Source of the DNA: Saprospiraceae bacterium | Lineage (GTDB): Bacteria > Bacteroidota > Bacteroidia > Chitinophagales > Saprospiraceae | Length of the DNA stretch: 64,000 bases | Direction of reading: 5' to 3' | NCBI GenBank assembly: GCA_041392805.1 | Contig: JAWKLJ010000002.1 | Span: 945,001-1,009,000, forward strand | Shown: piece by piece, positions 17,878-25,748 of the stretch | Layout: each line of letters begins with the position of its first letter | Numbering within the stretch: the first letter of the stretch is position 1 | Notes under the pieces: model-generated | Seen by the model: the letters and a program-made list of their open reading frames with translations, nothing else | Told to the model about the DNA's origin: nothing | Database searches by the model: none | Translations under genes and position numbers: made by a program

Positions 17878-18033
17878 GATGTGGTTTTTCGTTATATACG
17901 ATCAAGATAAGGATTTAGAACCAACTTATTTAATTAAATTGGTAACCAATTTGTTGAATACTTTTCTTTTTTGGAGGGCGCAGCACAAAAATGCCTGTAG
18001 CTCCTGTATAAATTGAGCTATGCGAGTAGTCTG

Positions 18034-19485
18034 CTATAACACCTCCTTCCGGAACCCACTCAATATCCCTTGTAGCCAATCTTTATTGGCAATAGGGGAG
18101 GTTTCATCCATTGCTTTTTGCAATTTACGCCAATATTTGAGGGCATCTTTACCTCTCATTTTTACCTTTATTTTTAGCACAAATAATTCCTTGGCGAGTT
18201 GGATGAAATGGGCATTAGCAGCTTTTCGGTAGGCGGAAATTTCCTTGTTGCGTCGCAGGTATTTCCTAAAAGCTTCGATCAGCGAAAAAAAAGCTTCTTC
18301 CTCTTCTAATTCATAGTAACTCTTCAATTGGATAATCTTGGCGCCAAGGTGATACGAAGTATCCGTAAATTCTACATTTTGGAGGTGCCGCAGGGCATTT
18401 CTATAGTCTCCTTGGGCATAATAAAGGGCACCGAGGTTATAAGTCACCGCATTGAATTGCTCCTCCGGGGCTAGCCTAAGTTGGAAAGCTTCAATGAAAT
18501 CTTTGGTCCATTGGTATTCTTTCAGCCTGATGGCTGTGGTAATGATGTTTTTGAAAGACCATTGAGACAACTGGCCGCTGACCAATAAGAGCTCTTGTGC
18601 CAGCATGGATTGGTAGAGACTAAAAATTTCGCGATAAAAATGACTTTGCCCGGAATTGATTTTTTTGATGCTGTAATTCAGTGCGTATTGGTAGATGGTT
18701 TTTATTTCATAGGTAGGGAAGACCTGATGTCCCTCCTGAAGGGCTAATTTGAGCGCGTGATAATCTTCCTCTTCCTGTTGTTCTAGCATGCGAAGACTAA
18801 GCCAATATATTTTTATCGCCGGATGCTGGAGGTAGCCTGGATGATTTTCCACCCAGACTTTTATATCTTCTAAAAAATGGCAAAGGTAAGTGGCTTGTAT
18901 AACCGTGTTTCGACTGGTCATATCGCAGGCCATCCGAAGCTTCTCTATCAGGTAATAAACATCAAGATGGTCATTTTGTAACTGCAAATGCTCATGGTAA
19001 CGCCGGTTGTTGCTGTTGAGTTCATGCCGATCCAAGGCGCCTTGTAAGGTGGCAGTGGCTAAGTGGTGGCTGGCATCGCGAAACGGCTGCCGCTCCTGTA
19101 AAAGCTGCCACTTGTGTGTAATGCCTTTCACGTGCCTTCCCGCATCTCGTTCAAATAGGTCTTCCAATATAGCTTGTTGTTGCCAATCTGATCGTTCAGC
19201 ATAATATTGATAAGCCAGAAAATCATATACGAGGTGGAGGAGCTTAGACAGGAGGTTGTTAAAGCGGCGTTCATCATAAATATGTTTAGGATCTACTTGG
19301 TGCGAAATTTCATTTTTTGATAATGTAATAGTTTGATTATTAATTAATTTATGTTTTAATATTTTAAAAAGCTTCTTCACTTTTTTATTTCTGTTGAAAA
19401 ACTTACTTCCGATAAATAAGCTAAGTTTAGCTAATTCCTTTGGAGATAGTTTTTGCAGGATATCGATGAGTTTTGCGTTGTTCAT
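18034..19485 (-). CDS. Alpha-helical (TPR-like) repeat protein, paralogue A
   Basis: A 483-residue, almost entirely helical cytoplasmic protein. The start at 19485 (MNNAKLIDILQKLSPKELAKL) is preferred over longer frames because it aligns with the start of its paralogue at 24658. The central and C-terminal parts contain TPR-like helices (LGALYYAQGDYRNALRHLQNVEFTD, then AKIIQLKSYYELEEEEAFFSL). Conserved stretches shared with the paralogue include CDMTSRNTVI, ALNYSIKKINSGQ and IANKDWLQ. It has no signal peptide and no enzymatic motif. It is transcribed away from the T9SS protein at 19992, and the second paralogue lies on the other side of that gene. This looks like an uncharacterised Bacteroidota family and may be a scaffold. 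Confidence 0.75.
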   Translation of the reverse strand: MNNAKLIDILQKLSPKELAKLSLFIGSKFFNRNKKVKKLFKILKHKLINNQTITLSKNEISHQVDPKHIYDERRFNNLLSKLLHLVYDFLAYQYYAERSDWQQQAILEDLFERDAGRHVKGITHKWQLLQERQPFRDASHHLATATLQGALDRHELNSNNRRYHEHLQLQNDHLDVYYLIEKLRMACDMTSRNTVIQATYLCHFLEDIKVWVENHPGYLQHPAIKIYWLSLRMLEQQEEEDYHALKLALQEGHQVFPTYEIKTIYQYALNYSIKKINSGQSHFYREIFSLYQSMLAQELLLVSGQLSQWSFKNIITTAIRLKEYQWTKDFIEAFQLRLAPEEQFNAVTYNLGALYYAQGDYRNALRHLQNVEFTDTSYHLGAKIIQLKSYYELEEEEAFFSLIEAFRKYLRRNKEISAYRKAANAHFIQLAKELFVLKIKVKMRGKDALKYWRKLQKAMDETSPIANKDWLQGILSGFRKEVL

Positions 19486-19991
19486 ATTGTTTAATTGAGG
19501 GACGGACATTGTAAAAAAAACAGGGTCTCGAAGATGCGCTGCGCCCCCCTGTGTAACTAAAAACCACTGAGAAGGAGCAACACAGCGCAGCGGAGGACCC
19601 AGAAGGATATCCACTTTAATTTCCGCTCGCTGGAGAACAGAACCATAAGAGCGCAATATCAATCGCATCGGGCACCTTAAGGAGATTTGCATCCCTTATG
19701 GATATAATAGTCTGACATTTCTTTCTCTAATTTGAAAATATAAACAATAATATTTATTTTTTATTAAAAAATTGATATTCAAGTTATTATTTAACATTTA
19801 TAATTATTTTTTAAATCATTTATAAATTATAAATGCCTTTTATTGTACTTCTTCGAACTTTATTTTTCCCTTAAATTTGTCGTAGTTAAAATATAGAAGT
19901 AGAAAGGATTTTCATTTCCCATGATTTTCTTAGATTCTACCTCTTACTTAACACATAATCCCATAAGCAGCACAACCTTAAATTAACCCCT
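19486..19991. other. Divergent intergenic region with nested inverted repeat
   Basis: This 506-base region separates the divergent genes. The part near 19523-19600 holds nested inverted repeats, GGGTC/GACCC (19523-19527, 19596-19600) and TGCGCTG/CAGCGCA (19535-19541, 19583-19589), around ACTAAAAACCACTGAGAAGG, resembling degenerate dispersed repeats of Bacteroidota. The part from 19730 to 19860 is very AT-rich. A TAAATTTG box at 19872-19879 is a possible -7 element for the gene at 19992, with no good -33 partner. Confidence 0.5.
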
Positions 19992-22943
19992 ATGCAAAAG
20001 CAACTACATGCGGTTTTAATCCTCGGTTTAGGTTTAATGACCTTACAAATGGCCAATGCACAGCCTATCGTGCGAGTGGCTAGTCTGTCTGCACCCCAGT
20101 CGAGCCAAGTGCTGGTTCCTGTACAATTGTTTGACATTCGCAACATGGAGCTGGTACAAATGGGTTTGACCTGGGACGATGCCCAAATACGCTTAGATTC
20201 TGTCGCTTACTCACCTGATTATCCGATGTATGAAGGCAATTTTTCCTATCCCAATAGCAGGGAATTAGCTTTCAATTGGGAAATTGATTACATGGAAAAT
20301 CCCCAGGAGGGTGACACCCTCTTTTCCATGTATTTTACGATCCTAGGGACTTGTGGCAGTGCAAATATTGGGCTATCGGAATCGACTTATCCACTGCGCA
20401 TCCAGCGGGGCGGGCAGGATATTGAAGAGCTGGTATTTGTGCCTGGCCGGGTAGATATTGGAGGGTATTTACGCATTAGTAATGACACCACGATTTGTTC
20501 AGGGGATCCGTTTCAATTGTTTATTGATGCGCCTTTGGCTACCAGCTTAAAATGGTCTGCAACGGAAGGTACCCTAAGCTGCACGGATTGCCCCAACCCT
20601 GAAGTAACAGACCTATACGGAGAGGCCAGTTTTTCGGTAGAGATTATGGGCCCAGATGATTGTGTTAGTTCAGCCTTTGTTTATGTAAATGTCCAATCCT
20701 ACTTAGATTTTGGACTGCTATTGTTTAGCAATAGTCCTATTTGTCTGGGGGATACGCTCCAATTTGATGCCAATGTGATAGCTGGCCAATCCTATAGTTG
20801 GACGGGGCCCAACGGCTTTTCTTCTACAGCAGCAAGGCCAATTTTGCCAACGAGCTCCATGGAACAAAGTGGCACCTACGACCTGAGCTTAGTCGATGCG
20901 TATGGTTGTGAAGCCGGTGCTAGTTTTGAAGTTGCCGTTTATGATACGCTTGGTAATGTTGTACTGGATTACGTTGATGGCGGATGTGGCGGTGAATTGT
21001 CGACGCTTTCGATCGGGGCGATCCAAGGAGGAACGCCGCCCTATGCTTATGCCATTGACAATGACGCTTTTCTTCCCATTCCAGATGGCCCTTTTGGGGT
21101 GCCAGGGAATGGCAACTTCACCCTGTATATCCAGGATGCCAATGGTTGCACGAGGGATTATTATTTTCCTTCCTCTCCGACTTTAACCGTTTCAATTAAA
21201 GAGGAACAGAGCCCGCCATGCGAAGGCCCTGATTTTGATGGTGCCTTGAGTGTCCAGGTGAGTGGGGGAGAAGTCCCTTATGCTTATACCTGGTCCACGG
21301 CGGAAACGACTGCTGTGATTAAAGACTTAGCTCCTGGCGAGTACGGGGTAACCGTGACGGATAGTAGGGGATGTAGCCAAGAAGCCATCTATACCCTGGA
21401 GCCTTCGCCAATAGATAGTTTGGTCCTTAATGCTGTTTTCATCCAGCCGGGGCAAAATGTTCAAATGGAAGTATTTGGAAAAAATTTCATTGCAGTGGAA
21501 TGGGAACCTGCTGGATTATTCAATGATCCTACCATTCCGAATCCTATCCTCACGCCATTAGAAAGTACCTTAATTTCGGTCAAAGTTACAGATCAGTCTG
21601 GCTGCATGGGGGTTGATACTATTTTGGTTGAAGTAGTTCAGCCTAATTTTAATTGGAAAATAGTGGATACCTTATCGGTAGGTGAGATGGGGCTATGGTG
21701 TGATCCTACACAGAATCCCCTAGGTCTCCAAATAAGCATCAATGACTGTCCTGCCTTCGCTGGCAATGTGTTTGAATATGCGATTAATCCAAGTGCTAAT
21801 TGCCTGGAATATACGGCTCTCAGCCCTGGTTCCGACACCCTGTGCTTCACTACTTGCCTCAATGGAACCACTTTTTGTGGTCAAGGTTTATTGATCCTAA
21901 GCGTTCCCGACCCCGCCGAGGACCCCGTCTGGCCCGGCGATACCAATGATGATGGATTAGCCAACCAATATGATGTCCTCAACTTTGGCTTTGCGCTCGA
22001 CTCTATCCGAGGGCCACGGCGCCCCAGCCCCAGCTTGACCTGGCAAGCCCAACCCGCCTTCCCCTGGCCGCAACAAACGCCAGAAGACCACAACTACAAA
22101 CACATCGACTCGGATGGCAACGGCCAGATCAATCTATCGGATACCCTGGCTCTACACCTCAATTGGGGCCAAACCCACGAAAACTTCTTGCCCCATGATA
22201 CGCCTATCGATGAGCGTGGCGGCGCCCCTTTCTTTATCAATGCCGATACGCTCCAGGCCGGCCAAACCTATGCCTTGCCGCTGGTTCTTGGTACACCTAG
22301 CAGCCCCGCCGAGGAGGTCTATGGCTTAGCCTTTAGCCTTAGCTATGATCCCGATGTCATTGTTCCGGGTTCTATCCGACTTGGTTTTGCCGACTCCTGG
22401 CTTGGTACGGTGGGGGAGGACCTTCTGGTGATGCAGCGAGCATTTCCCGTTGCGGGCAGGCTCGACGTCGGCCTTACCCGCCTCAATGGCCAAAATGTCA
22501 GCGGATCAGGCGCCATTGCCCAGCTATATATCACCATTGAAGACGATATCTTATTGCACCAGGGCTACCCATGGGAAAAAAGTAATACCGACCTTTTCTT
22601 TCAGATTGAAGGCGTGAAAATGATTTCAAAAGATATGTCCCTAATCCCCGTCGAGGTAGTAGAAGTTGAGGTAGAGGTGATTTCGAATACAGATGAAGTA
22701 GACCTGAGTCCTTTTATCAAGCTTTTTCCAAATCCAGTCATGGATAAATTGTTTATTCAATCTAGTCTGTCAACCGCCAGCCAGCTGGAGATAGTGGACC
22801 TCAAGGGTAGACTTTTCTTGAGCACCGAATTGGCCCCCGGATCCCGGGCACTTGATCTTGACTTGCTACCAAGTGGACTCTATTTAGTGCGGATATGGAG
22901 TAGGGAAGGGGTGATGGTTCAAAAAGTGATGATAGGTAGGTAG
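19992..22943 (+). CDS. Large T9SS-secreted protein with cohesin-like, SprB-like and dockerin-like domains
   Basis: A 983-residue surface or secreted protein. Order of parts: signal peptide (to NAQP); cohesin-like beta-sandwich (~residues 25-155); Ig/PKD-like segments (~160-310) with NSPICLGDTLQFDA and YSWTGPNGFS; SprB-type repeats (GGTPPYAYAIDN, then GGEVPYAYTWSTAETTAVIKDLAPGEYGVTVTD); a split dockerin-like module with two calcium loops (DTNDDGLANQYD and DSDGNGQINLSD) about 55 residues apart; a second cohesin-like domain (residues ~750-880); and a C-terminal T9SS sorting domain starting LFPNPVMDKLFI. Cohesin-like and dockerin-like parts on one chain suggest self-association or complex formation at the cell surface. 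No catalytic domain is seen. Confidence 0.82.
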   Translation: MQKQLHAVLILGLGLMTLQMANAQPIVRVASLSAPQSSQVLVPVQLFDIRNMELVQMGLTWDDAQIRLDSVAYSPDYPMYEGNFSYPNSRELAFNWEIDYMENPQEGDTLFSMYFTILGTCGSANIGLSESTYPLRIQRGGQDIEELVFVPGRVDIGGYLRISNDTTICSGDPFQLFIDAPLATSLKWSATEGTLSCTDCPNPEVTDLYGEASFSVEIMGPDDCVSSAFVYVNVQSYLDFGLLLFSNSPICLGDTLQFDANVIAGQSYSWTGPNGFSSTAARPILPTSSMEQSGTYDLSLVDAYGCEAGASFEVAVYDTLGNVVLDYVDGGCGGELSTLSIGAIQGGTPPYAYAIDNDAFLPIPDGPFGVPGNGNFTLYIQDANGCTRDYYFPSSPTLTVSIKEEQSPPCEGPDFDGALSVQVSGGEVPYAYTWSTAETTAVIKDLAPGEYGVTVTDSRGCSQEAIYTLEPSPIDSLVLNAVFIQPGQNVQMEVFGKNFIAVEWEPAGLFNDPTIPNPILTPLESTLISVKVTDQSGCMGVDTILVEVVQPNFNWKIVDTLSVGEMGLWCDPTQNPLGLQISINDCPAFAGNVFEYAINPSANCLEYTALSPGSDTLCFTTCLNGTTFCGQGLLILSVPDPAEDPVWPGDTNDDGLANQYDVLNFGFALDSIRGPRRPSPSLTWQAQPAFPWPQQTPEDHNYKHIDSDGNGQINLSDTLALHLNWGQTHENFLPHDTPIDERGGAPFFINADTLQAGQTYALPLVLGTPSSPAEEVYGLAFSLSYDPDVIVPGSIRLGFADSWLGTVGEDLLVMQRAFPVAGRLDVGLTRLNGQNVSGSGAIAQLYITIEDDILLHQGYPWEKSNTDLFFQIEGVKMISKDMSLIPVEVVEVEVEVISNTDEVDLSPFIKLFPNPVMDKLFIQSSLSTASQLEIVDLKGRLFLSTELAPGSRALDLDLLPSGLYLVRIWSREGVMVQKVMIGR

Positions 22944-22947
22944 TGAC

Positions 22948-23177
22948 CGGAAGTTGGAAAGTTTTGAAGTCGGAAGTCGGAAGTCGGAAAGTCGGAAGTC
23001 GGAAGTGGGAAAGCGGAAAGTGGGAAAGCGGAAAGTCGGAAGTCGGAAAGTCGGAAGTCGGAAAGTTGGAAGTCGGAAAGTTGTGAAAATTGCGCTCCTG
23101 AGTTTTCCGCTTTCCGCCTTCCCCTTTCCGCTTTCCGCCTTCCGCTTTCCGCCTTCCCCTTTCCCTTTCCCACTTCA
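22948..23177. repeat. Low-complexity GGAAGTC repeats facing CTTTCCGCC repeats
   Basis: Immediately behind the T9SS gene, 22948-23082 is built from many copies of GGAAGTC and GGAAAGTC/GGAAAGCG, and 23101-23177 from CTTTCCGCC and CTTCCCC. The two arms are imperfect inverse complements and can fold into one long purine:pyrimidine hairpin between the convergent genes ending at 22943 and 23216. It may end transcription from both sides. Such 7-8-base arrays can vary in copy number by slippage. Confidence 0.8.
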
Positions 23178-23215
23178 AAACGGCGAATGTCAAGTCAAAA
23201 GTCCAGTAAATACCG

Positions 23216-24658
23216 TCAGCGTCCCGATTCCAGCTCCTTGAACGCCTCCTGTAGCCAACTCTTATTCGCAATGGTTTTACTATCCAGCTGCAGTTGCAGT
23301 TGATGGCATTGGCGTTGGATTTCCTGGGCGGGGAGGAGGGGCTTTCGGAGGCGTATTTGCAGCAGCCGCGTGGCTATTTTGAGGAAATTGGCATTAGAGC
23401 GCTTTTGGTAATCCGAGAGCTGGCGGTTGCGCGTGAGGTAGAGGCGGGTCGCTTCGGTCAGCGAGAAAAAGGCTTCCGTTTCTTCCAGGTCGTAGTAGCT
23501 TTTGAGCTGGATGATTTTGGCAGAAAGGTGGTAAAAAGCATCCGTGAATTCAACGTCGTGTAGCAGTTGCAACGCACTTTTATAGTCTCGCTGTGCATAA
23601 TAGAGCGCGGCCAGGTTGTAGGTGAAGACATTGTGTTGGTCATCAGGATGAAGGCTTTCCTTGTAGGTTTTGATGAAATTTTCTGTCCAGTTGTAGTCCT
23701 TTAATCGAATGCCCGCAGTAACGATGTTGATGTAGGTCCACTGGGTAAGGTAACCATCCTTGAAGATGATCTTTTTGCTCAGCAATATTTTATAGAGGTC
23801 CAGGATTTCCTGGTAGAATTGATTTTGACCAGAATTGATTTTTTTAACACTATAATTCAAGGCGTAGTGATAAAGGATACGCAATTCTCTGGGTGGAAAT
23901 ATTTTCCAATGTTGTGCCAATAGGTCTTTTAACCCGAAATAGTGATCAGCCTGGTCCGTTTCCAACAACATTTGGAGGGTCTTATAATAAATCTGGATGG
24001 CAGGTTGCTCCTGTAGACTGGGTTTGGCCTGAAATTGCGCTAGGATCTCGTCCAAAAAATGACATTCATAACCAGCATTTACCACAATATTGCGACTGGT
24101 CATATCACAAGCAATACTGAGCTTATTGCAACAATAAAAGGTATCTAATACATCACTCTTTAGTTGGAGGTTTTTATCATATCCTCTTTTTCCTACTGAA
24201 AGAGAAAGGCGGTCCAACTCCTCATACAATCGGTACTCATCCAGGAAATAGGCATGGCTACGATAAGGCGCATTTTGCTGCAATTGGCGATACCGGTTTG
24301 CCTGTCGCTGAATCTGCTGATGTAGCCCTCGATCTTGCAGTTCTTCTAGTAAGAGGCTTTTTTGCCAACTGGGCTGTTTTTCATATTGGATATAGGCCAG
24401 GTAATCGTATAAAAGTTGCAAAAGATCAGAAATGAGGTTATTGAGTCGCAATTCCTGATAAGCTTCCTTTCCGTAAATTTGCTTATACAATTTTACCTTA
24501 TCGATGAGCGCTGGGTTAAAGTCCGGTGCATGGTTTAGGATCGACTGGCATAACTGCTTGATTTTTTCATTTTTATTGAAGAAAGGAGCGTGGACATACT
24601 CCTGGAATTTGGTGCGTTCTCGGGTACTTAGTGTTTTTAGGATATGGGTGATAATCAT
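23216..24658 (-). CDS. Alpha-helical (TPR-like) repeat protein, paralogue B
   Basis: A 480-residue helical protein, clearly paralogous to the product of 18034-19485: shared blocks include LNNLISDLLQLLYDYLAY, CDMTSRNIVVNAGYECHFL, ALNYSVKKINSGQNQFY, YNLAALYYAQRDYKSALQLL and AKIIQLKSYYDLEETEAFFSL. The first residues (MIITHILKTLSTRERTKFQEY) fix the start. No export signal or catalytic motif is visible. It converges on the T9SS gene. The two copies around one secreted protein imply a local duplication or a functional link. No characterised homologue is recognised. Confidence 0.75.
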   Translation of the reverse strand: MIITHILKTLSTRERTKFQEYVHAPFFNKNEKIKQLCQSILNHAPDFNPALIDKVKLYKQIYGKEAYQELRLNNLISDLLQLLYDYLAYIQYEKQPSWQKSLLLEELQDRGLHQQIQRQANRYRQLQQNAPYRSHAYFLDEYRLYEELDRLSLSVGKRGYDKNLQLKSDVLDTFYCCNKLSIACDMTSRNIVVNAGYECHFLDEILAQFQAKPSLQEQPAIQIYYKTLQMLLETDQADHYFGLKDLLAQHWKIFPPRELRILYHYALNYSVKKINSGQNQFYQEILDLYKILLSKKIIFKDGYLTQWTYINIVTAGIRLKDYNWTENFIKTYKESLHPDDQHNVFTYNLAALYYAQRDYKSALQLLHDVEFTDAFYHLSAKIIQLKSYYDLEETEAFFSLTEATRLYLTRNRQLSDYQKRSNANFLKIATRLLQIRLRKPLLPAQEIQRQCHQLQLQLDSKTIANKSWLQEAFKELESGR

Positions 24659-24677
24659 GGGGCTTTTTAATCATTGC

Positions 24678-25745
24678 TTAATAAAAAACATGGCCATCCA
24701 TCAATTTTCGTACAGTGCGCAAGGTTCCGGCTTTGACCACATCAAAATGGTCGTTCTCGCCCTCTACTTCAATTTGAACAGGGATGATACCACAAGGATG
24801 TTCTATGATAATTTCAGAAAAATGTCCGGCCTCGACTTTGGCCAGGTCGGAGGCGATGGTGCCTACTGCTTTGCAAGCGGTGGCAATGCAGACGGCCCCA
24901 CTCACAGCGTGTGTAGGATGGAGGGTCTGAGGAGTAAAGTATTGAGATTTGATATGTCCACCTGAACGTGCAGGCGACAGGAGTCCCACCTTGGGTAAAA
25001 CACTGTCTTTGACATCTCCCAAACCTGCCAAAACGCCGGCTTTTAGCCGAATCGCTTCTATGCGTTCCATTATTTCAGGATGATTTTCGAAAAAGTCCGG
25101 CAATTCGGTTCCTTCCAGGCCCAGGTCTTTTGCCCTGATCAACACCATCAAATTGCCGGCATCCACCATGGATATCTCAATGCCATCCACTACATCCAAT
25201 CGATGGCCTGTGGGAAACAATTTTCCCGTTGCCCCGCCAGCTACCCGAAATAGGCTCATCCAGACCGGTGCACCCGTCCCTCGTACGCCATCTATGGCAA
25301 TATTCCCGTCATTATAATTGAGTTGACCATTGGGCGTGGGAACCGTCGTTTCGATTTTCGTTTTGGTATTGTAATTGTAGATCATGATGCGGGTGGTAGG
25401 ATGTGTAGCCTTTACCCAACCTCTTTCAATAGCGAGGTGTCCAACGCCGGCCATCATATTTCCGCAGGTTGGTTTGGTATCAACGATGGGTTTGTCAAGA
25501 ATGACTTGTGCAAATAAATAATCGACATCAATGTCTGCTTGTTCAGAGGGTTTGGCCATGACGACCTTGCTCGTGACAAAGGCAGCACCACCGATGCCAT
25601 CAATTTGCTTTTTATCTGGGGAGCCCATGATTTTCAGTAGAATGGCATCCCGCTCTTCTGGGGCCTCAGGCAAATCGCGGAGGTCCAAAAAAGGCCCTTT
25701 TGAGGTTCCGGCACGAAGGAATAAGCAAGGGATTTTATTTTCCAT
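24678..25745 (-). CDS. PrpF-family isomerase (4-oxalomesaconate tautomerase/aconitate isomerase-like)
   Basis: A 355-residue member of the PrpF/GalD family, which shifts double bonds in unsaturated di- and tricarboxylates by proton transfer. Family features include the start IPCLFLRAGTSKGPFLDLRDLP, the block DGIGGAAFVTSKVV and the Cys-containing TCGNMMAGVGHLAIERG, likely part of the active site. It is the last gene of the unit with TcuA, TctC and TctA-B, 3 bases after the permease stop. Oxidation of tricarballylate gives aconitate, so an aconitate cis/trans or delta isomerase role fits; 4-oxalomesaconate tautomerase is the alternative by similarity. Confidence 0.85.
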   Translation of the reverse strand: MENKIPCLFLRAGTSKGPFLDLRDLPEAPEERDAILLKIMGSPDKKQIDGIGGAAFVTSKVVMAKPSEQADIDVDYLFAQVILDKPIVDTKPTCGNMMAGVGHLAIERGWVKATHPTTRIMIYNYNTKTKIETTVPTPNGQLNYNDGNIAIDGVRGTGAPVWMSLFRVAGGATGKLFPTGHRLDVVDGIEISMVDAGNLMVLIRAKDLGLEGTELPDFFENHPEIMERIEAIRLKAGVLAGLGDVKDSVLPKVGLLSPARSGGHIKSQYFTPQTLHPTHAVSGAVCIATACKAVGTIASDLAKVEAGHFSEIIIEHPCGIIPVQIEVEGENDHFDVVKAGTLRTVRKLMDGHVFY

Positions 25746-25748
25746 TAT

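Noticed and set aside
22801..23271. Repetitive open frames through the GGAAGTC array
   Set aside because: These are periodic translations of low-complexity DNA between convergent genes.
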